Assembly: GCA_016200325.1 (NCBI GenBank)
Contig: JACQEZ010000001.1
Location: 372,001-436,000, forward strand
Origin: Candidatus Manganitrophaceae bacterium
GTDB taxonomy: Bacteria > Nitrospirota > Nitrospiria > SBBL01 > Manganitrophaceae
DNA length: 64,000 nucleotides
Reading direction: 5' to 3'
In this document: piece after piece, positions 43,965-52,681 of the stretch
How the letters are laid out: each line of letters begins with the position of its first letter
How positions within the stretch are numbered: the stretch's first letter is position 1
Position numbers and translations under genes: made by a program
Notes under the pieces: model-generated
Seen by the model: only the letters and a program-made list of their open reading frames with translations
Told to the model about the DNA's origin: nothing
The model's database searches: none

Positions 43965-45191
43965 CTATCGATCGCACTCTCCCATGACAATGTCGTAGGT
44001 TCCGAAGATCGTAATCACGTCGGCGATCATATACCCTTTGGCCATGTGGTCGAAGGCGCCCATGTGGATAAAAGACGGGGCGCGGATTTTCAATCGATAC
44101 GGTTTTCCCCCTCCGTTGCTGACGATGTAAAAGCCGAGCTCCCCTTTGTGGGCCTCGGTGCCGCAGTAAATGTCGCCCGGGGGGGCGTTGAACCCTTGGC
44201 TATAGAGCTTGAACTGATAGATCATGCTCTCCATGTCGGTGAAGACCCGCTCCTTCGGCGGGGCGACCACCTGCGGGACATAGGCTTTATAATCTCCCTG
44301 CGGAAGCTGATCGAGGCATTGCTTGATGATCTTGGTGCTCTCGTGCAGCTCCATCATCCGAACCCAATAGCGATCGTAGGTGTCGCCGTTTTTTCCGACC
44401 GGGACCGACCACTTCACCTTGTCATAGGCGCCATAGGGGGCGACCTTCCGAAGGTCGTAGTCGACCCCGGAGCCGCGGAGCGTCGAACCGGAGAGGGCAT
44501 AACGGACGGCATCTTCCCCCGAGATGACGGCGATATTTTTCGTCCGGGCGATCCAGATCCGGTTATTGACCAACAATGTGTCGTACTCTGCGATCTTCGA
44601 TGGAAAGTCGGCGACGAACTTATAGAGGTCCTCGATGATCTTCGGGGTGAAATCGCGCTCCACCCCGCCGACCCGGTACCAGCTGGTCGTCAATCGCGCG
44701 CCGCAGAGCTCATCGAAAATATCGAGGAGGATCTCCCGCTCGCGGAACGTATAAAAAAAGACGGTCATCGAGCCGATGTCGAGCGCCTGCGTGCCGAGCC
44801 AAAAAAGGTGGCCGATGATCCGCTGTACTTCCGCGACGATCGTCCGAAGATACTCGGAGCGCTCCGGGACCGTGATCCCCAAGAGTTTCTCGATTGCCCG
44901 GACATAGGCGAAGTTGTTGTACATCGCGCAGACGTAGTCGAGCCGGTCGGTATGAGGAATGAACTGGTTGTAGGTAATCGTCTCGGCGAGCTTCTCGACG
45001 CCGCGATGGAGATAGCCCAACACCGGATCGGCCTTGATGATCTTCTCCCCTTCGAGGGTGAGGACCACCTTCAAGACGCCGTGGGTCGACGGATGCTGCG
45101 GCCCCAGATTGAGGAGGAGTTCCTCCGTTCTCAAGAGGGGGAGCGTTCCTTTGTTCTCCGTGACCGGTGTCGCTGCTTCTTTTAAATCCAT
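43965..45191 (-). CDS. nuoD: NADH-quinone oxidoreductase subunit D
   Basis: 408 residues. A 49-kDa-type subunit, homologous to the hydrogenase large subunit. LLNLGPQHPSTHGVLKVVL near the N-terminus carries the quinone-site His, PHTDRLDYV and the C-terminal FGTYDIVMGECDR match the family end. It has no Cys ligands, as usual. It forms the quinone pocket with NuoB and NuoH; NuoH is not encoded here. Confidence 0.97.
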   Translation of the reverse strand: MDLKEAATPVTENKGTLPLLRTEELLLNLGPQHPSTHGVLKVVLTLEGEKIIKADPVLGYLHRGVEKLAETITYNQFIPHTDRLDYVCAMYNNFAYVRAIEKLLGITVPERSEYLRTIVAEVQRIIGHLFWLGTQALDIGSMTVFFYTFREREILLDIFDELCGARLTTSWYRVGGVERDFTPKIIEDLYKFVADFPSKIAEYDTLLVNNRIWIARTKNIAVISGEDAVRYALSGSTLRGSGVDYDLRKVAPYGAYDKVKWSVPVGKNGDTYDRYWVRMMELHESTKIIKQCLDQLPQGDYKAYVPQVVAPPKERVFTDMESMIYQFKLYSQGFNAPPGDIYCGTEAHKGELGFYIVSNGGGKPYRLKIRAPSFIHMGAFDHMAKGYMIADVITIFGTYDIVMGECDR

Positions 45192-45205
45192 CGGGGGTGA
45201 CGATC

Positions 45206-45727
45206 CTATGTTTCTAAAAATTCAAACGTGTCGCGCCATCCGCGGCCTTCGATCGGAAAGTTTTTCCGGAGCGGATAGCCTTCATCGTATTCATCCGGCA
45301 GGAGGATGCGGCGCAGATCGGGATGGTTATTGAACTTAATCCCCATCATGTCGTAGACCTCCCGCTCCATGTAATTGAGCCCCTCCCAGAGCGGCGTCAG
45401 CGAGTCGATGGTGCAGTCGTCTTCTGCAATCCGCACCTTCAGCCGGACCTGGTGCTTCTTTCGAATCGAGAAAAATTCATAGACGACTTCGAACCGCTCC
45501 GGCTCCCCCATATAATCGACCGAGGTGACATGAACGGGGTAGTCGAAGTCGAGCGCCGGATCGTCCCGGAGCTGCCGGGCGACCTCGGTCAATCCCTGTT
45601 TCTTCAGATGAACGGAGAGATCCCCTCGAAATAAGGTGGCGCCGAGATAGGCCGACGGAAAATGCTCCCGGATCTTCTGCGCCAACGGGTGTTCCCCCCC
45701 CTCTTCCATCCCCGCTGGAATTTTCAC
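45206..45727 (-). CDS. nuoC: NADH-quinone oxidoreductase subunit C
   Basis: 173 residues, the 30-kDa subunit family: [33 protein letters not shown] and the signature ERETYDMMGI-like segment here reading [13 protein letters not shown], then [21 protein letters not shown]. It overlaps nuoB by 4 bases (ATGA). It is separate, not fused to nuoD. Confidence 0.97.
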   Translation of the reverse strand: MKIPAGMEEGGEHPLAQKIREHFPSAYLGATLFRGDLSVHLKKQGLTEVARQLRDDPALDFDYPVHVTSVDYMGEPERFEVVYEFFSIRKKHQVRLKVRIAEDDCTIDSLTPLWEGLNYMEREVYDMMGIKFNNHPDLRRILLPDEYDEGYPLRKNFPIEGRGWRDTFEFLET

Positions 45728-46200
45728 TTTGTGAAGACCTTCTTCTTCATGATCTGATCCTGGAGCCGTAAAATGCCTTCCAGCAGCGCCTCCGGGGTCG
45801 GCGGGCAGCCGGGAACGTAGATATCGACCGGTACGAACCGATCGACCCCCTGCACCACGCTGTAGCTATTGTAGATATTTCCCGAGGTGGCGCAGGAGCC
45901 CATCGAAATCACATATTTCGGCTCCGGCATCTGATCATAGACCTTTCGGATCACCGGGGCCATCCGGCGGCAGACCGTTCCGGCGACGATCATCAGGTCC
46001 GACTGCCGGGGGGAGCCGCGAAAGACACCGGCGCCGAAGCGATCGATGTCATACCGCGAGGCGACCGCCGCCATCATCTCGATGGCGCAGCAGGCAAGCC
46101 CGAAGGTCATCGGCCAGAGCGAGCCTTTTCGGGCCCAATTGACCGCTTGGTCCAGGGTCGTCGTGATGAAATTCGCCTCGAACTTCCCGGTCAATCCCAT
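45724..46200 (-). CDS. nuoB: NADH-quinone oxidoreductase subunit B
   Basis: 158 residues. Holds cluster N2: ligands in [10 protein letters not shown] (tandem Cys), GTVCRRM and [30 protein letters not shown] is the usual quinone-site loop. It overlaps nuoA by 10 bases and nuoC by 4, so the first genes are translationally coupled. Confidence 0.98.
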   Translation of the reverse strand: MGLTGKFEANFITTTLDQAVNWARKGSLWPMTFGLACCAIEMMAAVASRYDIDRFGAGVFRGSPRQSDLMIVAGTVCRRMAPVIRKVYDQMPEPKYVISMGSCATSGNIYNSYSVVQGVDRFVPVDIYVPGCPPTPEALLEGILRLQDQIMKKKVFTK

Positions 46201-46559
46201 TCGAGCCCTCCTTTTCGCCAGGCATAGGCGTAGCCGACGACAAAAAGGGCGATGAAGAGGACCATTTCAATCAGCCCAAAGAGCCCGATTTTGTGGAAGA
46301 CCACGGCCCACGGGTAGAGGAAGGCGACTTCGATATCGAAGATCACGAAGAGCATGGCAATAATGTAGTAGCGGACGGGGAAGGGTATCCGGGCATCCGA
46401 GATCGGCTCGCTGCCGCATTCGTAGGTGGTCAGCTTCTCCCGATTGTAGATCCGGGGCTGGACAAAGTAGCTGACGACCAACGTTCCGACCCCAAAGGCG
46501 ACGGAAGCCAACAGGAAGATAAAGATAGGAATATAATTGATGGAGGGGGCTTCAATCAT
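46191..46559 (-). CDS. nuoA: NADH-quinone oxidoreductase subunit A
   Basis: 122 residues, three helices. [20 protein letters not shown] and [16 protein letters not shown] (with the conserved acidic residues of helix 2) identify NuoA. The ATG at 46559 gives the usual length and start; a TTG at 46598 would add 13 residues but lies almost on the predicted transcription start. First gene of the operon. Confidence 0.95.
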   Translation of the reverse strand: MIEAPSINYIPIFIFLLASVAFGVGTLVVSYFVQPRIYNREKLTTYECGSEPISDARIPFPVRYYIIAMLFVIFDIEVAFLYPWAVVFHKIGLFGLIEMVLFIALFVVGYAYAWRKGGLEWD

Positions 46560-46611
46560 TCCAAATAACCAGCCTAAATCAAGAGCGTCGCCGGTCAATT
46601 AGCGAGGCGCT

Positions 46612-46640
46612 ATTGTTTCATGTTTTTTGTTTTTTGTCAA
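46612..46640 (-). promoter_or_regulatory. Candidate nuo operon promoter
   Basis: On the minus strand a perfect TTGACA (46640-46635) is followed after 17 bases by AACAAT (46617-46612), a weak -10. It would start transcription about 45 bases before the nuoA ATG. Confidence 0.45.
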
Positions 46641-46827
46641 AGGATTAGTCGTCATCTTAACGTGGCGGGAAAGGGATGTTCAATAGATAAAAGGACCTAT
46701 TGTTTGGCTTAAATTGGATGGGTCTTTCGGACTACCCGTCTATCTTGGGTGCGGGATTATTGGGACGGTTTTAGGGTTCTGCCCCTTTGCCTCTCTATTA
46801 AAAGAACAGCGTCTCCTTCACAAGAAA

Positions 46828-46874
46828 GAAAATCGGGTCGCTGTGCCGGACCTCGGGTCGAAGTCCGGCACAGC
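46828..46874 (-). terminator. Terminator of the repeat lipoprotein gene
   Basis: A perfect 12-bp stem (GCTGTGCCGGAC at 46840-46851 with GTCCGGCACAGC at 46863-46874) lies just past the stop at 46888. On the minus strand it is followed by the T-rich ATTTTCTTTC. Confidence 0.75.
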
Positions 46875-46887
46875 ATGGAAATGATTA

Positions 46888-48645
46888 TTATCCGATCTTT
46901 GCCACGATCAACTGCAAGATACCTTGCGCGTTTTCCTCTACCCAGGCGATATTGAGGTCGCCATTCGAGAAGAGGATCGGCGAGTGGGCATTGTTCACGA
47001 AGAGGCCGGCCGGCGGGTTGATTTCAACCCAGTTGCTTCCGTCCAACCGCTTGATATGAACTGCAAACTTATTCGTGACGAAATCCCGCTCCGACCAGGC
47101 GACATAGACCTGGTTGTTGTGGACGGCGAGGGAAGGGGTTTCCGCGAAGCGGCTGTTGGAATTGAGGCTGCCGCAGGTTGTGTCGGTGTCGCAGGCCCCG
47201 GTGTCTTTGTCCTGGATCCATTGGCTGCCGTCAAAGTGTTTCACGAAGATATGTTCCCGACCGCAACCGGCATCGAAACATTCATGAAAGGCGACATAGG
47301 GAACGTTTCCCAGAACATCGATGCTTGGGAAGCGGGCCTCCTTTGCCGGGTCGCGATTCAGCGCTCCACCCGGGCCGACATCTTCCCAATTCGAGCTGGT
47401 CGAATTCCAGCGTTTTACGAAGATGTTCGGGATTGAGCCGGCCACCGTCTGCTCTTTCCAGGTAACGTAGAGCTGATCCCCTTGCTTTGAGAAGAGAGGG
47501 GCTTCGGCCGTTAGGGTGGTGTTCTTATTCAGAGGGCCGATGTTCGACTGCCAGCTGCTATCGAATTTCCGGAAGAGGAGCTGTTTGTTCCCGGGTGCTG
47601 CTGCCGCAGAGCGCTCGTATGCTATTCCTAAAGCGCTCCCTAGAATCGGATGACGCGTGAGCGCCGGCCGATCATCGCTGTCGGTGTCGGGAAAGCCGGT
47701 GTTGCTCCAGGAAGCCCCGTCGAATTTGAATACAAAGAGATCGCTCGATGCGGTGCTTGATGTCGGTGTCCTCCGCTCTTTCCAAGCGGTATAAAGGTTC
47801 GTTCCATCAAACGTGAGGGTCGGATTGTGCCCATGGCGGGTGGGATCCCGGCTGATATCGGTTCTTCCCCCCAAGGTGGCATCGCTCACCAGATCCCAGT
47901 TTGCCCCTTTGCGGACATAGATCTGCGCGGGGGTGTCCTGGCTGCAGGGATGATAATTTTCCCAGCCCGGTGTGCTCGTCGTGGTCGTACCTGTAGTCGT
48001 GGAGCTTGCAGCGGGGGTGCACTCTTCCCAGATGACGAAGCGCTGAGCCCCTGCTATTGCAAGGGAAGGATGGACCGCATGCATCGCCGGATTGACATTC
48101 AGGCTCGATGAAGGGATGATTCCCCCCCCTCCGCCGCCATTTCCGCCGCCGGGCTGGGGTGTGATCGTGGTTGGCGTGACTTTTAAGGATGCTTCGGTCG
48201 GGTGGGCATCCTGATCGAGGTTCCCGGCGGCATCTTTCGCGTTGCTCGCGAAATAATAGGTTATCTTGCCGTCTTTATTCAAATCGGTCAGCGTAAAGGT
48301 GCACGGACCGGTCGCACAGGCGCTCGCCCCGGTGAACGTATGGGAAGGTGTTGCGTTCTTGTCGATGGTATCGGGTGACGTTCCAACATAGATGAGATAG
48401 GTAAGGGCTGCCGCAGTGGCCTTATCGTCCGTTGCTGCAGGCGAAGTTAACACGACATTCCCGCTGCTATCGGTTGTTGCCCCATTTAAGCCGGTAAATC
48501 TCGGCGCAGTGGTATCGGGTGTCGGTGTCGTGCTGCCGCCGCCGTTGCCTCCTCCCCCCCCACCGCTTCCACATCCGGTTGCTGCTAAGAAAGCCAACAA
48601 GAGGGTGAAGCGGCCAAACCGCGTAAAGCCGATTTTAGAAGACAT
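46888..48645 (-). CDS. Secreted lipoprotein with propeller-like repeats
   Basis: 585 residues. The signal ends in a lipobox-like ATGC followed by long Gly runs, as in many lipoproteins with a flexible linker. A fibronectin-like domain (about 50-150, DTTAPRFTGL, TYLIYVGTSPD) and a second Gly linker precede a region of at least six repeats. Each repeat has an xHPSLA or xxPTLxF element and a YxAWxE or YVTWKE motif, as in sialidase-like beta-propellers. It carries no recognisable catalytic residue set, so a binding or adhesive role is more likely. The ATG at 48645 has AAGGAGG upstream. Possibly cotranscribed with the GGDEF gene, whose end it overlaps by 11 bases. Confidence 0.8.
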   Translation of the reverse strand: MSSKIGFTRFGRFTLLLAFLAATGCGSGGGGGGNGGGSTTPTPDTTAPRFTGLNGATTDSSGNVVLTSPAATDDKATAAALTYLIYVGTSPDTIDKNATPSHTFTGASACATGPCTFTLTDLNKDGKITYYFASNAKDAAGNLDQDAHPTEASLKVTPTTITPQPGGGNGGGGGGIIPSSSLNVNPAMHAVHPSLAIAGAQRFVIWEECTPAASSTTTGTTTTSTPGWENYHPCSQDTPAQIYVRKGANWDLVSDATLGGRTDISRDPTRHGHNPTLTFDGTNLYTAWKERRTPTSSTASSDLFVFKFDGASWSNTGFPDTDSDDRPALTRHPILGSALGIAYERSAAAAPGNKQLLFRKFDSSWQSNIGPLNKNTTLTAEAPLFSKQGDQLYVTWKEQTVAGSIPNIFVKRWNSTSSNWEDVGPGGALNRDPAKEARFPSIDVLGNVPYVAFHECFDAGCGREHIFVKHFDGSQWIQDKDTGACDTDTTCGSLNSNSRFAETPSLAVHNNQVYVAWSERDFVTNKFAVHIKRLDGSNWVEINPPAGLFVNNAHSPILFSNGDLNIAWVEENAQGILQLIVAKIG

Positions 48646-49759
48646 TTTGTTCCTCCTTGAGTTGTTGATTGGGTAATTTATTTTTAAGTTGCGAAAACAG
48701 AATGACCTGGTCACGCCCCGCCTCTTTCGCATGATAGAGGGCCAGGTCGGCGCGATGGATCAATTCTTCCTTATCCTTCCCATCATAGGGAAAGACCGAG
48801 CAGCCGATGCTCATCGTCATCCTGACGTCGCGTTTCTTTTCCTTTCCTGAGAAAAGATGGTTCTTGACCGAGAAGCTGATATGTTTTGCAACCGCGAGCC
48901 CTCCGACCTCATCGGTTTCCGGAAGCAGGACCGAGAACTCTTCGCCGCCGAAGCGGGAGACCGTGTCGATTTGGCGGAGCCGGGCCTTGAGGATCATGGC
49001 GATCTCCCGAAGGGCCTGATCTCCTTTGAGGTGCTTGTACCGATCGTTGTATTTTTTGAAAAAGTCGACATCCATCATCATCAGAACAAACGGCTTGCCG
49101 GTCCGGTAGGAGCGCTGAATCTCCCGATCGACCTGCTCGTCGAAGTAGCGTCGGTTGAAGAGGCCGGTCAATCCGTCGGTCATCGCCATCCGCCGGAGGA
49201 ATTCCCGCTCGGTTTGGCTGTTGTGAAAGAGCGCCTCGGATTGCATCCCGAGCATCCAAATCAGCAGCGCATCCTCTTCCTTAAACCGCCGTTGTCGGTT
49301 TCCTCCCAGCTGAAAGATGGCGACGAGCCGGTTACTGACCAATACCGGGATGGAAATCACCGCATCGGTTTTGTGAACTGAAAAGTAGTGCTCCATCACC
49401 TTCGCGGCGTTCTCCGGGATAAAAATAGGCTTAGAGGCTTGAAAAGTCCAGCGCGCAATCAGGTTTCCCTTCTCTAAAAGGGGGGGGAAGGTCTTCCCCA
49501 ATCCTTTGGACGCTTTGAGCTGAAAGATGTTTTTATCATCATCCCAAATGTAAAAAAGCCCCCAGTCGTATGGAACAATCTCCCCCGCCAGGTCGAGCAG
49601 TGTGTTCAGGGAGAGCTCCATATCGGCATGGCTTCCGGTGACCCGCGTGACCCGAAGAAGAACATTCATCGCCTGATGGTGCTGCTGCGCCATCGCTTTG
49701 GTGAATTCGGGCGGCTTTTTAATAAAATATTCTTCGGCCAGCTGGGAAGGCTTTTTCAA
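48635..49759 (-). CDS. GAF-GGDEF diguanylate cyclase
   Basis: 374 residues. A GAF domain (about 30-190) is followed by a GGDEF domain (about 205-360). The active loop is GGEEF and the preceding RQID fits the RxxD inhibitory site at the usual spacing, so it should be an active cyclase with c-di-GMP feedback. MTDGLTGLFNRRYFDE and YHAKEAGRDQV are the family signatures. A TTG at 49759 has GGAG 5 bases upstream and is chosen; an ATG at 49690 and a longer frame to 49885 are alternatives. The product could supply c-di-GMP for PilZ or EPS control. Confidence 0.88.
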   Translation of the reverse strand: MKKPSQLAEEYFIKKPPEFTKAMAQQHHQAMNVLLRVTRVTGSHADMELSLNTLLDLAGEIVPYDWGLFYIWDDDKNIFQLKASKGLGKTFPPLLEKGNLIARWTFQASKPIFIPENAAKVMEHYFSVHKTDAVISIPVLVSNRLVAIFQLGGNRQRRFKEEDALLIWMLGMQSEALFHNSQTEREFLRRMAMTDGLTGLFNRRYFDEQVDREIQRSYRTGKPFVLMMMDVDFFKKYNDRYKHLKGDQALREIAMILKARLRQIDTVSRFGGEEFSVLLPETDEVGGLAVAKHISFSVKNHLFSGKEKKRDVRMTMSIGCSVFPYDGKDKEELIHRADLALYHAKEAGRDQVILFSQLKNKLPNQQLKEEQNVF

Positions 49760-49820
49760 TCGTGCTCCGATAAAGTGAGGCTTTAATACAAGGAACCTTC
49801 TTGAGTTGTGCGGGGGCGGT

Positions 49821-50132
49821 TTAGCTGATGCCCCGCTTCCTCGCAATTTCAGCGGCAAGCAGGAGGTACGTTCCAGCGAGGACAAGAAAGGGGGTTTCCG
49901 AAAGGCCCCAAATCAATCGGTAAAATAAGGCAATACCTAAAAGGAGCATGACGACGAATAAAATGGATTGTTTGAACAAGGTGTCCCCCACATCAATGAG
50001 GAGAAGGATATGACCCCCTTCCCAGATCGAGTTAACGGCATAGAGAGAGGCTCTTTCGAGGTATTCTCCCCACCCCCTATGCCTCGAAGCGTTCCGCTGA
50101 TGAGGAGGAAAGAGCGTTCCTCCTTCAGGCAA
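49821..50132 (-). CDS. Possible small membrane protein
   Basis: Up to 103 residues. The C-terminal 55 residues contain two hydrophobic helices (FVVMLLLGIALFYRL and PFLVLAGTYLLLAA) and a basic end (EIARKRGIS). The N-terminal 45 residues look non-coding, so the true start is probably internal (for example the GTG before GDTLFKQ). No family recognised. Confidence 0.4.
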   Translation of the reverse strand: MPEGGTLFPPHQRNASRHRGWGEYLERASLYAVNSIWEGGHILLLIDVGDTLFKQSILFVVMLLLGIALFYRLIWGLSETPFLVLAGTYLLLAAEIARKRGIS

Positions 50133-50817
50133 AATGCGCTCTATACGCGTTGGCGATCTAAAAGCAGCAAGAAAAATGCCAGACGGCAGAGATTGAACTG
50201 AACCGCCCCTTTATCATTCGCAGGTAAGCGGAAACCCTTTTGAGGGGTGAATGTTGAAAAAGCTTGCACGATTCATGCAAAATATCTTTCTCTTAAAAAG
50301 CTTGATTCGTAAATTTTCTTTGGAGTAGAATAAATTTAGATTTTTTTCTGGATTTTTCGTAAGGTCGAGATTGGGCCAGTCGGCTCAATCGATAAAATGG
50401 CAAGGTCAGGGTTAGCAAGGGTTAGAATGCGCGTAGGCCGGTCTTCTATATTGGAGAGGTAGAGTGACGTGCCGGAGTGACTTCAGTCCGCCCTCCGAAG
50501 CGGCGCCTCCACTGAGGTCTAAGAATCGAATACCATAAAGGGAATTCTCCGGCGCGGTCATTGGGTCTGGGCAAACAGAGCCTTCTCTTTTGTTATCGGG
50601 CGCTCTCAACGACATCTCGGTCTATCCGTCCTCACTCCCAGAAAAGAGAATAGGAGATCGGTCCCTGCGGGAAGCGGCACAAGCGAGAGCCCTTTTTGAG
50701 GTCGAGGGGGGAAGAAGCAAGCGTTAACGGAGGGTTCGATTTGGATCGACCCGTCAGGGTCTCCATCCGGTTGGACGATTGGCCTCTCAAAACACGGCGC
50801 TTCGCTGGAGGAACGCG
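50133..50817. other. 685-bp region with no supported gene
   Basis: Short frames only. Positions 50238-50370 are AT-rich. A -24/-12-like site (TTGCAC with ATGC twelve bases apart, about 50262-50276) is present but far from the next gene (over 500 bases). The rest has no repeat, tRNA or recognisable riboswitch motif. A small RNA or a long leader is possible. Confidence 0.4.
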
Positions 50818-52545
50818 GTGACATATCGTAAAGGGGGAACAGGAGGAGAAGATCCTTCTGATCATAAAGTGATTGGAGAATCGGAAGAGCAAAGAGTAAA
50901 TGGGATAGACGCCGCGGCAACATCGACTGAGAAGATCCTCCTCGTCGATGATGAGGAAGCGGTGCTGGAGACCCTCCGAAGCATCCTGGAGCTGGAAGGA
51001 TATGATGTCTGTACCGCGTTCAGCGGGGAGGCAGCGCTCAAAGAGATGGAGCGGACCTCGTTCGACCTCATTCTGACCGATTTAAAAATGAAGGGGATCA
51101 GCGGGCTCGATGTCCTCCTCCAAGCGGAGAAGCTCTGGCCGAGACCGGTGACCATCCTTCTAACCGGTTATGCTTCCCTTGAATCGGCCGTGGAGGCGCT
51201 CAATCTCGGCGCCTATGCCTACCTTGTTAAGCCGTTCGGCATCGAAGGACTTAAGACCTCGATTCGACAGGGATTGGAGAAGAGAAGACTTTCTGAAGTC
51301 GAGGTTCTCTATCAGATCGCCCGGACATTGATCTCAACCCTGCACCTCGATGCCATCCTCGACGAGGTATTGAACCAAGCCACGCGACTGACCGGGTTCT
51401 CAAGAAGTCTCTTCCTCCTTTATAAAGGGAAGGAGATCCATCCGGTCAGCAGAGAGAAAGAAGCCGACCAGAGTTGGATCAGCGCCGTCATTTCCCTTCT
51501 CCAAGAAGACAAAGAGATCGGCGAGCGGTTGGAAAAAGGGGAGGTCATTCTCATCCCGAACGCCGAGCGAGGAGAAGGGCGGCCTCACCCCATCCTAAGC
51601 CGTCTGAAGACCAAAACCCTTTTGGCCGTTCCGGTCGTTTATCAAGGCGAGCTCGGCGGGGTGCTCTATCTCGACAATCGCTCGGCGACGCAGTCGTTTA
51701 CCCCGCGGGACTTTCGATTGGTCGTGAGCCTTGCCGACCTGGCGGCGCTGGCGATCCAGAACGCCGGCCTCTTCGAAGAGCTCAGACGAATGAACCGGAG
51801 TCTCCGCCGGACGAAGCTGGCGTTGGAGGACGCGAACCGGGAATTGAAGACCCTTGATCAGATGAAGACCAATCTCCTGTCCAACGTTTCGCATGAGTTG
51901 AAGACGCCGATGGTTGCGGTCAAGGGATATACCAGCTTAGTCTTAAAAGGGAAGGCGGGTCCCATCGCTCCCCTTCAAAAGGAATACCTCGACATTGCGC
52001 TTCGGAACATCCATAAACAGCTCGAGTTGATCGACGACCTCCTCGATTTTTCAAAGTTGGAGATCCAGGAGCAGGTCTCTCCCCGCGAGCGGGTCGATCT
52101 AACCGAGGTCCTGAATGAAACCTTACAGCTGATCCGGCCGAAGGCGGAGGAGAAGCGGATTTCCCTTTCCGTTCAGGTGGAGGGGGGGCCGTGGTGGGTC
52201 GAGATCCATAAAAAGAAGATGGGGCAAGTCTTCGACAATCTTCTCTCCAATGCGATCAAGTTTACCCCGGAGGGGGGCCGGATTACGGTCGGCTTTAAAG
52301 GGCAGCGGAACGGGAAGATCCTCATTTCGATCTCCGACACGGGAATCGGTATTCCTCCGGAAAAGCAAGGGAAGATCTTTGATCGTTTTTATCAGGTCGA
52401 ATCGTCTGAATCGCGCCGCTACGGCGGTTTCGGGCTGGGGCTGGCGATTGCGCAGGACATCGTGAAGGCCCACGGGAGCAAGATCAAAGTGGTCAGCCGG
52501 ACGGGGGCGGGGGCGGAATTTAACTTCTCCCTTCGGCGGGCATAG
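50818..52545 (+). CDS. REC-GAF histidine kinase
   Basis: 575 residues. The N-terminal receiver has the acidic residues in LLVDDEEA, phospho-Asp in LILTDLKM and Lys in LVKPF. A GAF domain (about 165-320) follows, then a HisKA domain (SNVSHELKTPMVAV) and an HATPase (NLLSNAIKFTPEGG, DTGIGIPPE, GFGLGLAI). It is soluble and could be phosphorylated by an upstream sensor. GTG at 50818 has GGAGG 7 bases upstream; longer frames start at 50779. The NtrC-type regulator downstream is its likely partner. Confidence 0.85.
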   Translation: MTYRKGGTGGEDPSDHKVIGESEEQRVNGIDAAATSTEKILLVDDEEAVLETLRSILELEGYDVCTAFSGEAALKEMERTSFDLILTDLKMKGISGLDVLLQAEKLWPRPVTILLTGYASLESAVEALNLGAYAYLVKPFGIEGLKTSIRQGLEKRRLSEVEVLYQIARTLISTLHLDAILDEVLNQATRLTGFSRSLFLLYKGKEIHPVSREKEADQSWISAVISLLQEDKEIGERLEKGEVILIPNAERGEGRPHPILSRLKTKTLLAVPVVYQGELGGVLYLDNRSATQSFTPRDFRLVVSLADLAALAIQNAGLFEELRRMNRSLRRTKLALEDANRELKTLDQMKTNLLSNVSHELKTPMVAVKGYTSLVLKGKAGPIAPLQKEYLDIALRNIHKQLELIDDLLDFSKLEIQEQVSPRERVDLTEVLNETLQLIRPKAEEKRISLSVQVEGGPWWVEIHKKKMGQVFDNLLSNAIKFTPEGGRITVGFKGQRNGKILISISDTGIGIPPEKQGKIFDRFYQVESSESRRYGGFGLGLAIAQDIVKAHGSKIKVVSRTGAGAEFNFSLRRA

Positions 52546-52681
52546 CCGTGCGGGACGGCACACCCTGTGCTTCTATAAAAGGAAAGGGAGAAAAAAGCGG
52601 TCAATCAATATCGAGACCGGCCAGGTATTCCTCCGTGGGGGAGGCTCCAGCCTGTCTTTTCAGCAATATGAGGGAGAGGCC

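Larger units (their letters stand above)
46560..46887. other. Upstream region of the complex I operon
   Basis: No gene. It holds the nuo promoter candidate and, at 46840-46874, the terminator of the next gene. I see no further repeats or RNA. Confidence 0.5.

Noticed and set aside
42698-45185. Plus-strand ORFs of up to 429 codons opposite nuoG and nuoD
   Set aside because: Same reason: antisense shadow, no domain, no ribosome-binding site.
50570-50640. c-di-GMP (GEMM) riboswitch
   Set aside because: GGGCAAAC resembles one conserved GEMM piece, but the rest of the core (such as ACGCAAAGC) is absent.
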